Shown here piece by piece: positions 1-5,319 of a stretch of DNA of 6,862 nt (its first letter is position 1; each line of letters starts with the position of its first letter). The position numbers and the translations under genes were made by a program. The notes under the pieces are model-generated. The model saw only the letters and a list, made by a program, of their open reading frames with translations. It was not told the origin of the DNA and made no database searches. The stretch is from Desulfuromonadaceae bacterium (GTDB lineage Bacteria; Desulfobacterota; Desulfuromonadia; Desulfuromonadales; Geopsychrobacteraceae), in the NCBI GenBank assembly GCA_013138655.1, contig WTCI01000108.1, positions 1 to 6,862 on the forward strand, written 5' to 3'.

Positions 1-1230
1 TTCTGCGGCTGGCTGCTTGGTCGGCTGCAATCCGGCCGAAAAAACCAAACGGATCGGGAAAATCTGTTGCAACAGATTTCCATCCTGGAAACCCGGCTGG
101 CTGCGGAACAAAAAACTCTCGCAGAAAAACTGCACTCCCTGGAAGCAAATCGGCAGCAGACTGAACAGGCCTTTCGTGCCCTGTCCGCCGAGGCATTGGC
201 AGCAAACAATCAGTCTTTTCTCGATCTTGCCAAAACCGCCCTTGACGGTTACCGGCAACAAGCCCGAGGTGATCTGGAAAATCGCCGGCAGGCGATCGAT
301 CAATTGGTGAAACCACTCCAGGAATCACTGTTAAAAGTCGATGGTAAAATCCAGCTGCTGGAGCAGGCCCGCAGCGGCGCCTACGCCCGACTGGATGAAC
401 AACTGAAATCTTTACTGAACAGCCAGCTCAAACTGGAATCGGAAACCGGAAACCTGGTGCGGGCGCTGCGCACCCCGGCGGTCCGTGGCCGCTGGGGGGA
501 GATTCAATTGCGCAAAGTGGTCGAAATGGCCGGGATGCTCAATTACTGCGATTTTGTCGAACAGGAAACCGCTGACGGTGGCCGCCTGCGGCCGGACATG
601 ATTATCAAACTGCCGAACGGCCGCAACATCGTTGTTGATTCCAAGGCCCCGCTGCAGGCGTATCTGGAATCGCTGGAAACGGAAAATGATGCCGACCGCA
701 AACTCTGTCTCAAGCGCCACGCCCGGCAGATCCGTGACCACCTGCAGAAGCTTTCGGCAAAGAACTACTGGGAGCAGTTTCAGCCATCTCCTGAATTTGT
801 CGTCCTGTTCCTGCCTGGTGAAACCTTCTTTTCCGCTGCCCTCGCCCAGGATCCCGGATTGATCGAAGCCGGTGTCGATCAGAGGGTTCTGCTGGCAACC
901 CCGACGACATTAATCGCCCTGCTGCGATCGGTCGCCTACGGCTGGCGCCAGGAGCAGCTGACCGAAAACGCCACGGCAATCAGCCAACTGGGCCGGGAAC
1001 TCTACGACCGACTGGCGACGTTGACGCAACACTTCAGTCAGATGGGCAAAGGACTGGAAAAAGCTGTCGACAGCTACAATAAGGGGATGGCGTCCCTTGA
1101 CAGCCGGGTGCTGGTCAGCGCACGAAAATTCAAGGAATTGGGTGCCGGCAGCAGCAAAGAGATTGAACCGATTGAACAGATCAACAAGCTCCCGCGCTCA
1201 CCACAGTTGCCGAATCCTGAAGAGGATTGA
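1..1230 (+). CDS. rmuC: DNA recombination protein RmuC, 5'-truncated by the window edge
   Basis: The frame is open from base 1, so the true start lies upstream; 409 residues are visible and about 20-60 are probably missing compared with typical RmuC proteins. The first visible residues (FCGWLLGRL) look like the end of an N-terminal membrane anchor. A long heptad-like, Gln/Glu/Leu-rich coiled coil follows (about residues 20-140). The RmuC core comes next: the stretch with RTPAVRGRWGEIQL, then LRPDM (Asp about 199) and VVDSKAP (Asp 213, Lys 215), which resembles a PD-(D/E)xK nuclease core, then FLPGETFFSAAL and LLATPTTLIALLR. The family is known to limit inversions between short inverted repeats and is predicted to be a nuclease; its exact activity is less certain. 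The C-terminal tail is polar and Pro/Glu-rich. The stop is TGA at 1228-1230. I see no strong terminator behind it. Confidence 0.95.
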   Translation, partial: FCGWLLGRLQSGRKNQTDRENLLQQISILETRLAAEQKTLAEKLHSLEANRQQTEQAFRALSAEALAANNQSFLDLAKTALDGYRQQARGDLENRRQAIDQLVKPLQESLLKVDGKIQLLEQARSGAYARLDEQLKSLLNSQLKLESETGNLVRALRTPAVRGRWGEIQLRKVVEMAGMLNYCDFVEQETADGGRLRPDMIIKLPNGRNIVVDSKAPLQAYLESLETENDADRKLCLKRHARQIRDHLQKLSAKNYWEQFQPSPEFVVLFLPGETFFSAALAQDPGLIEAGVDQRVLLATPTTLIALLRSVAYGWRQEQLTENATAISQLGRELYDRLATLTQHFSQMGKGLEKAVDSYNKGMASLDSRVLVSARKFKELGAGSSKEIEPIEQINKLPRSPQLPNPEED

Positions 1231-1259
1231 ACGCAGATCATTCGGGTGATGTGGCAACA

Positions 1260-1289
1260 GTGTCTCTATTAAAATAGGAACACTCCCCC
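1260..1289. repeat. REP-like palindrome, copy A
   Basis: GTGTCTCT (1260-1267) is followed after eight bases by AGGAACAC (1276-1283), an imperfect 8-bp inverted repeat, and then by TCCCCC. The same arrangement occurs at 5103-5131 (GTGTCTCT, nine bases, AGAGACAC, TCCCC), and in inverted form at 5204-5226. The copies agree at roughly 26 of 30 positions. It lies 30 bases behind the rmuC stop, a typical place for an extragenic palindrome, and could act as a weak 3'-end structure for rmuC. Confidence 0.6.
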
Positions 1290-1373
1290 TGTTTCCAGGA
1301 CTTCCGCGTCCCCAAGACTTCCGTTATCTGCCCATTTAACGAAACAGACTATCCTTATCCGGCAATCGGATTT

Positions 1374-1393
1374 TTTTGCAAATCTGCGAAAAA
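1374..1393. promoter_or_regulatory. Distal operator/enhancer-like dyad
   Basis: TTTTGCAAATCTGCGAAAAA. It is nearly identical (19 of 20) to the element at 1542-1561, with a near-palindromic core GCA-R-ATCTGC flanked by a T run and an A run. Its centre is about 276 bp before the predicted sigma-54 start of transcription, within the range used by sigma-54 activators that bind at a distance. The protein that binds it is unknown. Confidence 0.55.
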
Positions 1394-1541
1394 CGCTAAA
1401 ACTCTTTCCCATAAATGCAAAACCTTATTTTGTCGCTAAAAAAAACTCGGATTTTTCACAAAAAGCCAATGAAACCAAACAATTAACAATCAAAACAATT
1501 TTCTATTCTCATCAAAAATCCTCCTCAATAGAACAAAATCA

Positions 1542-1561
1542 TTTTGCAGATCTGCGAAAAA
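1542..1561. promoter_or_regulatory. Proximal operator/enhancer-like dyad
   Basis: TTTTGCAGATCTGCGAAAAA, which contains the perfect 10-bp palindrome GCAGATCTGC between T4 and A5. It is the second copy of the element at 1374-1393, offset by exactly 168 bp, which is 16 turns of B-DNA. Its centre lies about 108 bp before the predicted start of transcription, the usual position of an NtrC-type upstream activating sequence. Between the two copies the DNA is rich in A-tracts (1430-1500) and has one partial IHF-like match (AATCAAAACAATT, 1488-1500), too weak to call separately. Confidence 0.6.
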
Positions 1562-1632
1562 CTCCATTTACAAGAAAAACCCACAAACCCGTAACTCACT
1601 GTAATCACAAGGCAAATATATTTTTTTGCGGT

Positions 1633-1648
1633 TGGCATGCTCGTTGCG
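1633..1648 (+). promoter_or_regulatory. Sigma-54 (RpoN) -24/-12 promoter
   Basis: TTGGCATGCTCGTTGCG begins at 1632. It has the invariant GG at 1634-1635 and GC at 1646-1647 with the required ten bases between, and matches the TGGCAYG-N4-TTGC consensus at nearly every position (T for C at one place). The predicted start of transcription is about 1659. This leaves a 34-base leader before the ATG at 1693, and argues against any start codon at or before 1660. No competing sigma-70 hexamer pair stands out. Genes served: the transporter at 1693-3357 and probably the one at 3439-4023. Confidence 0.82.
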
Positions 1649-1680
1649 ATAAGAGGAGAGTGCAAGATCATTCTTACTGC

Positions 1681-1695
1681 AGGAGGAGTTCCATG
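1681..1695 (+). promoter_or_regulatory. Strong ribosome binding site setting the start at 1693
   Basis: AGGAGGAG at 1681-1688 stands four to six bases before ATG 1693. With the predicted transcript start at about 1659, this decides in favour of 1693 over the in-frame GTG at 1660. Confidence 0.8.
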
Positions 1696-2043
1696 GCGAC
1701 ATGTCCCTACTTTGATCACGCTAAAAAATTCTGTGATGTAGGTGAAGACTACATATCTCCATATGACGTTGTTGCGATGTCCCAATTTTGCTCCTCCCGT
1801 TATCAGAAATGCGACAAATTTCAAGAACTGACCAAACGTCATCCGGAAGTTTTGGAACAGCTCGGCAGTATTGAGATATCCAAAAAATCAACCCCATCAA
1901 CCCCTTTGGTATCGCCGCGCCATCACGCGAACCGCGCTCCTATTCAGATCAAATTCAACAACAAGTGGCCATTGTCTTATCGCCTTAAATACGTGATGTC
2001 CAATTATCAATCAAATGAAACATCAACAGAGGAGAAAACTACC
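1693..2043 (+). other. Four-cysteine N-terminal domain and linker, possibly a small protein in its own right
   Basis: Residues 1-43 carry C4, C14, C33 and C40 in the pattern C-X9-C-X18-C-X6-C, with aromatic neighbours (CPYF, FCSSRYQKCDKF). This suggests metal binding or a redox-sensitive fold. A short helix follows (QELTKRHPEVLEQLG), then a low-complexity Ser/Thr/Pro and basic stretch that reads like translated spacer. No stop codon separates it from the transporter. The other two frames have stops at 1986-1988 and 1994-1996, so a single indel in this stretch would give a free protein of about 100 residues. I do not recognise the family with confidence. It may be a genuine sensory or regulatory extension on the cytoplasmic side, or an upstream small gene that has lost its stop. 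Confidence 0.55.
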
Positions 2044-3357
2044 ATGCAACCACAAAAAATCAAAAATCGCGGCCTGCAGGTCGTGCTGGCCGGTCTCGGG
2101 ATCAACCTGGCATTGGGGATTCTGTACACCTGGAGTATTTTCAAGGGTGCCATTGTCGATTCGATTGCCGCGGGTGGTGAAGGTGCTTTTGCCTGGGATG
2201 CCGCCAGCGTCAATGACCCCTATGCCGTTGCCTGTCTGGCTTTTGCCGCAGCAATGATTCTGGCCGGGAAATGCCAGGATAAATTTGGCCCCAAGGTGAC
2301 CTGTGCCATCGGTGGCCTGTTGGTCGGTACCGGGTTTGTCTGGATCTCCCAGACAACCGACTACTTGGCTTGGGTGGTCGGGTTTGGTCTGTTGGCGGGA
2401 ACCGGAATCGGGTTCGGTTATTCGGCAACAACCCCGCCGGCACTGAAATGGTTTTCTCCAGCCAAGACCGGTCTGATTGCCGGGATCGTTGTTTCCGGGT
2501 TTGGCCTGGCTTCCGTTTATATTGCCCCGTTGGCTAAATATATGCTGGCTACATTCGGTCTGCAGCAGTCGATGATGTACTTCGGGATTGCTTTTGCGAT
2601 CGTAGTCTCTGGTTTTGGAATGCTGATTTCCAACCCGCCGGAAGGTTATGTTGCGGATCCGGCTGCCAAACAAACAGCTGCCAAGGCAGTTGCGGTAAAG
2701 GTTCCCGATCTCAAGCCTTCACAACTGTTCACCAACGGAAAATTTTACACCCTGTGGCTCTGCTTTTTCGTCGGTGCCGGCGCCGGGCTGATGGTGATCG
2801 GCAGCGCCAAGGGTCTAGCTTCGGCTTCCATGGGTGAAATGGCCTTTCTGGTTGTCTCCATCATGGCGATCGGCAACGCTGCCGGACGTCTGGTTGCCGG
2901 TGTAGTATCCGACAAAATCGGCCGTGCAACAACGCTGTGTATTATGTTGGTTTTCCAGGCTTGTATGATGTTTGCCGCGCTCCCGATCCTGGGTGGTGAG
3001 ACCAGTAACCCAATCCTGGTGGTTCTGCTGGTGACTGCCATTGTTTTCAACTACGGAACCAATCTGGCGCTGTTCCCCTCTTTTGCCAAAGACCTTTGGG
3101 GCATGAAAAACTTCGGAATGAATTACGGAATACTGTTCTCGGCGTGGGGTGTCGGCGCATTTGTTCTGGTACGGGTTTCCGAAATGCTGAAAGTAAAAAC
3201 CGGCAGTATGGATTCTTCCTTTATCGTGGCAGGAGTTCTGCTTCTGGTGGGTGCTATGATGTCATTGTCGTTGCGGCCGCAAAAAGTTGCTGCACCGGCA
3301 ACCGAACCGGTTTTTGCCGAAGAGGAAGATCTGGTTGTGCAGAAAGCTCAAGATTAA
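1693..3357 (+). CDS. OFA-type MFS (oxalate/formate antiporter-like) transporter with a Cys-rich N-terminal extension
   Basis: The protein is 554 residues from ATG 1693. Residues 118-554 (from ATG 2044) are a complete 437-residue, 12-helix major facilitator of the oxalate/formate:anion (OFA) type. The first helix region reads LGINLALGILYTWSIF. Motif A (GKCQDKFGPK) lies between helices 2 and 3, followed by the OFA-typical TTPPALKWFSPAKTGLIAGI block. The second-half motif A is GRLVAGVVSDKIGR, and NYGTNLALFPSFAKDLWG is near helix 10. Family members exchange or import small carboxylates at the inner membrane; the substrate cannot be read from sequence. Residues 1-117 are not part of the usual family: four cysteines (4, 14, 33, 40), then a Ser/Thr/Pro-rich linker. 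A normal-length transporter could start independently at 2044. The C-terminal tail is acidic. It is driven by the sigma-54 promoter upstream and is probably cotranscribed with the SatP-like gene. Confidence 0.88.
   Translation: MATCPYFDHAKKFCDVGEDYISPYDVVAMSQFCSSRYQKCDKFQELTKRHPEVLEQLGSIEISKKSTPSTPLVSPRHHANRAPIQIKFNNKWPLSYRLKYVMSNYQSNETSTEEKTTMQPQKIKNRGLQVVLAGLGINLALGILYTWSIFKGAIVDSIAAGGEGAFAWDAASVNDPYAVACLAFAAAMILAGKCQDKFGPKVTCAIGGLLVGTGFVWISQTTDYLAWVVGFGLLAGTGIGFGYSATTPPALKWFSPAKTGLIAGIVVSGFGLASVYIAPLAKYMLATFGLQQSMMYFGIAFAIVVSGFGMLISNPPEGYVADPAAKQTAAKAVAVKVPDLKPSQLFTNGKFYTLWLCFFVGAGAGLMVIGSAKGLASASMGEMAFLVVSIMAIGNAAGRLVAGVVSDKIGRATTLCIMLVFQACMMFAALPILGGETSNPILVVLLVTAIVFNYGTNLALFPSFAKDLWGMKNFGMNYGILFSAWGVGAFVLVRVSEMLKVKTGSMDSSFIVAGVLLLVGAMMSLSLRPQKVAAPATEPVFAEEEDLVVQKAQD
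2028..2046 (+). promoter_or_regulatory. Internal ribosome binding site and ATG for the transporter alone
   Basis: AGAGGAG at 2028-2034 precedes ATG 2044 by nine bases, in the same frame as the upstream start. The ATG falls exactly where OFA transporters begin (MQPQKIKNRG before helix 1). The site therefore looks used, giving a 437-residue product besides, or instead of, the 554-residue one. Confidence 0.65.
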
Positions 3358-3381
3358 TCACCTGCTGATTATGCTAAAGAG

Positions 3382-3408
3382 AAGGGCCTTGCCGAAAGCA
3401 AGGCCCTT
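3382..3408 (+). terminator. Strong hairpin between the two transporter genes (attenuator-like or partial terminator)
   Basis: AAGGGCCTTGC (3382-3392) and GCAAGGCCCTT (3398-3408) form a perfect 11-bp stem with a five-base CGAAA loop. The bases that follow (GCAGCGTATCTTTATATT) contain no clean U tract, so a fully efficient intrinsic terminator is doubtful. It lies 24 bases after the MFS stop and 30 before the next ATG. Likely roles are partial termination or protecting the 3' end of the upstream message. Confidence 0.6.
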
Positions 3409-3438
3409 GCAGCGTATCTTTATATTACGGAGGCCGTC

Positions 3439-4023
3439 ATGAACGATATCTCTTATTCCAACCAGCAGAAAAATTTGCCGCCCTGCGGATTATTGGCCTT
3501 GGGAATCAGTCTGTTCGCCTACATTTTCTGCCAGGCCGGCCTGTTTGAATCTTCAGTATATTACCTGGGCATTATTCTGCTGATTACCGGAGGGATTCAG
3601 ATCATGATCGGTATGCGCAGTCACCAACAGGGCAACTCTTATGCCGCCGCAATATTACTGCCTTTCGGTTTTTTCTGGTTATCGATTATCGGTTATGAAA
3701 TTTTCCCAAAACTGGGGTTTGGGCAGCACCCCGATTCCATTGCCATGTTTGCTTATTTGACTATGTGGACAATGTTTGTCGCTATCCAGTTTCTCGGGAG
3801 TTTCAGACGAAATCTTACCATGCAATACCTTTACGGAACGCTGATGGTTTGCCTGCTGTCATTATCGATAGACCAGTTAAGAGAGGATTGGGTTTTTCTC
3901 GCAATCGGCTGCGTCTTCGGAATTGTTGCCGCTTTTGTTGCAATATCTACTGCCCTGACACAATTCTCTGAACAATGGATGGGACGGACCATATTCCCAC
4001 GGGGAAACAGTTTGTCAAACTAG
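3439..4023 (+). CDS. Acetate/succinate transporter of the GPR1/FUN34/YaaH (SatP) family
   Basis: The protein has 194 residues, close to the E. coli SatP length of 188. Six hydrophobic helices are visible at about 17-36, 41-59, 67-86, 101-121, 128-145 and 150-172. The N-terminal NLPPCGLL corresponds to the family's NPAPLGL signature before helix 1. GGIQIMIGM followed by QGNSYAAAILLPFGFFWLS matches the conserved GNTFGATAF-(S/T)YG-FWLS block of helices 2-3. Members move acetate, and sometimes succinate, across the inner membrane. The start is ATG 3439 with CGGAGG nine bases upstream. It lies 81 bases behind the OFA transporter on the same strand with only a hairpin between, so cotranscription is likely. 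The TAG stop lies inside the inverted-repeat arm of a small mobile-like element, so the original C-terminus may have been slightly different. Confidence 0.85.
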   Translation: MNDISYSNQQKNLPPCGLLALGISLFAYIFCQAGLFESSVYYLGIILLITGGIQIMIGMRSHQQGNSYAAAILLPFGFFWLSIIGYEIFPKLGFGQHPDSIAMFAYLTMWTMFVAIQFLGSFRRNLTMQYLYGTLMVCLLSLSIDQLREDWVFLAIGCVFGIVAAFVAISTALTQFSEQWMGRTIFPRGNSLSN

Positions 4024-4165
4024 GAGGCTGTCGGACTTTCCGGTATTTGTGAAAATCGACGTCCATAAATTCACTGAGACGGATTTTGTTTTTCTGTGAA
4101 GGTCCACCGTCCCCGTTTTTAGCCGGTTTTGCCCTGAAATGCTTCAAGTCCGACAGGCTCCCAGT
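4019..4165. mobile_element. Small non-autonomous inverted-repeat element (MITE-like)
   Basis: The arms are 4019-4038 (ACTAGGAGGCTGTCGGACTT) and 4146-4165, whose reverse complement is ACTGGGAGCCTGTCGGACTT; they match at 18 of 20 positions over a 147-bp element. The roughly 107-bp interior has no convincing gene, although a short minus-strand frame runs through it. I found no clear target duplication. The size and ends suggest a MITE or an internally deleted insertion sequence; the parent family is not identified. The left arm supplies the stop codon of the SatP-like gene. Confidence 0.6.
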
Positions 4166-4184
4166 ACAATGTAAATCTTAAATG

Positions 4185-4213
4185 TTCGCAATTGATGCGA
4201 TTTCTGCTATAGT
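4185..4213 (+). promoter_or_regulatory. Possible sigma-70 promoter of the IS630-type transposase
   Basis: TTCGCA (4185-4190, four of six to the -35 consensus) and TATAGT (4208-4213, five of six to the -10) are separated by 17 bases. They lie about 36 bases before the transposase ATG. The -35 overlaps a small dyad, TCGCA-ATTGA-TGCGA (4186-4200). Confidence 0.4.
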
Positions 4214-4227
4214 TCTTCTTACAGTCA

Positions 4228-4247
4228 GGGAGGACGAGGGAGGACGA
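4228..4247 (+). repeat. Tandem 10-bp duplication containing the ribosome binding site
   Basis: GGGAGGACGA is present twice in immediate succession (4228-4237 and 4238-4247) directly before the transposase ATG at 4249. Each copy contains a Shine-Dalgarno-like GGGAGG, and the second is the better spaced. Confidence 0.7.
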
Positions 4248-4248
4248 C

Positions 4249-4961
4249 ATGGCACCGCGCTACAAAGTGACATTGACAAAGGAAGAACGAAGCGATCTTG
4301 AGGCCATTTCAACCAAGGGGAGACGGGCCGCTCGGACCGTATTATATGCTCGTGCATTACTCCTGCTTGATGCAGGCGAATATGGTTCGAAATGGATTGT
4401 TTCGCAGGCTGCAGAAGCCTTGGGAACAACGCCTCGCAGCCTTGAGCTCCTAAAAAAAAGATTTGTTGAGAAAGGTCTTCCTGCCGCCATTGAACGAAAG
4501 AAGCGCGAGACTCCTCCGCAAGAAATTCAATTCGACGGTGAATTTGAAACCAAACTTTTAGACCTGGCATGCTCGGAGGCCCCGGAAGGTCGAAAACGGT
4601 GGACCATGCGACTATTGGCTGAAAAAATGGTTGAACTGAAAATGGTATCGAGTGTTTCTCCGATGACGGTGTGTAGCACTTTAAAAAAAATGAACTTAAG
4701 CCTCACCTGAGCGAATACCGGAAAATACCGCCCGACCAAAACGCCAGCTTTGTCGCGGAGATGGAAGATGTTCTCGAAGTATATGCTCGACCGTATAACC
4801 GAAAATTTCCAGTTGTGTGCATGGACGAATCAAGTATACAGCTGATCGGGGAGGTGCATAAGCGGGAACCGTCGGACGATTCTGGTCAAAGCGAAAAATC
4901 ACCGACCACCTGCCATGCAGGTGGTTTGAGGAAAGCCCCTTTCAGGGGCTTATGTTCATAG
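4249..4961 (+). pseudogene. IS630-family transposase, frame-changed and 3'-truncated
   Basis: The first frame (4249-4710, 153 residues) has the helix-turn-helix N-terminal region of IS630/Tc1-type transposases: residues about 40-90, VSQAAEALGTTPRSLELLKK then GLPAAIERKK. The family-like sequence continues in the -1 frame from the A8 run at 4683-4690. Shifting there gives [19 protein letters not shown], then [11 protein letters not shown] and [16 protein letters not shown], which holds the first Asp of the DDE triad. Similarity stops near 4863; the frame then runs through unrelated sequence to TAG 4959-4961. A full transposase is about 340 residues, so the rest of the catalytic domain is missing and the copy is almost certainly dead. 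The frame change alone could be programmed slippage, which is known in some insertion-sequence families. No right-hand terminal repeat is visible. Confidence 0.82.
4904..4951. repeat. Two adjacent perfect hairpins
   Basis: The first is ACCACCTGC-CAT-GCAGGTGGT (4905-4925), a 9-bp stem with a 3-base loop. The second is AAGCCCCT-TTC-AGGGGCTT (4933-4951), an 8-bp stem with a 3-base loop. They follow directly after the breakpoint of the IS630 transposase. Such paired imperfect or perfect palindromes are typical of IS200/IS605 ends, REP units or transcription terminators. No long T tract follows the second. The assignment to a mobile-element end is a guess. Confidence 0.5.
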
Positions 4962-5102
4962 TTCAGTTCTGCTTGCCGATCCCTTTCATTCTGACACTGA
5001 AGGTCCTCTTGAATCATCTTTTCATCCGACTCTACTTACGCAACATCCTCGTGACCGGAAGTTCTTGCCCGTAAAACCCCGTCTTACACCTTGAAATTGA
5101 CG
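4962..5102. other. Non-coding stretch between element remnants
   Basis: I see no gene, clear promoter or repeat here. It lies between the hairpin pair and the RAYT-like element, and is probably degraded mobile-element or spacer DNA. Confidence 0.4.
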
Positions 5103-5226
5103 GTGTCTCTGGATAAAATAGAGACACTCCCCATGGTAATTTTGTACTGTCCACTGGTACCGAATAAAATCTTTCCCATGCCAAGAATCACTCGCATAAG
5201 AAATATGGGGAGCGTCTCTATTTATC
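5103..5226. mobile_element. REP/RAYT-type inverted-repeat element with internal deletion
   Basis: The left end is a palindrome, GTGTCTCT (5103-5110) and AGAGACAC (5120-5127), followed by TCCCCAT. The right end (5204-5226) is the inverted copy: its reverse complement GATAAATAGAGACGCTCCCC matches GATAAAATAGAGACACTCCC on the left, apart from one inserted A and one substitution. Inside, ATG 5178 reads MPRITRI, very like the N-terminus of Y1/RAYT transposases (commonly MPRIARI...). After these codons the sequence runs directly into the right end. I infer that it derives from a RAYT-carrying unit that lost the rest of the transposase gene. Copy A of the palindrome occurs at 1260-1289. Confidence 0.55.
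5178..5198 (+). pseudogene. Remnant start of a RAYT/Y1-type transposase gene
   Basis: Seven codons, MPRITRI, agree with the usual beginning of REP-associated tyrosine transposases. The frame stays open to TAA 5277-5279, but beyond residue 7 it only translates the repeat arm and flanking DNA. The match is short, so chance resemblance is possible; the flanking inverted repeats are what make it credible. Confidence 0.4.
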
Positions 5227-5319
5227 AAAAAAAACGGTGTTATAAACAAACAGTTGAAAAAATGGTATTCTCAAAGTAACTTGGAAGGAGAAGAACTCTT
5301 TAGACCGGGGTTGATAAAG

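Noticed and set aside
1298..1330. Repeated GACTTCCG motif behind the rmuC palindrome
   Set aside because: Two 8-base matches in a short stretch are within chance and form no larger pattern.
1660..1692. GTG at 1660 as the start of the Cys-rich/MFS gene
   Set aside because: The predicted sigma-54 transcript starts at about 1659, leaving no leader, while ATG 1693 has a near-perfect Shine-Dalgarno sequence.
1525..1842. 105-residue minus-strand open frame
   Set aside because: It crosses the sigma-54 promoter and the coding start of the plus-strand gene, has no recognisable domain, and is best seen as a shadow.
2023..2673. 216-residue minus-strand open frame
   Set aside because: It is antisense to the well-supported MFS helices, with a composition rich in Pro, Gly and Arg typical of a reverse-frame shadow.
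3947..4147. Minus-strand frame inside the 147-bp element (ending antisense to the SatP-like gene)
   Set aside because: It runs out of the element into antisense of a real gene, has no family resemblance I can name and no ribosome binding site. It could be a fragment of a parent transposase, but this is not supportable.
5022..5249. 75-residue minus-strand frame across the RAYT-like element
   Set aside because: It spans both repeat arms and non-coding DNA; no domain and no start signal.
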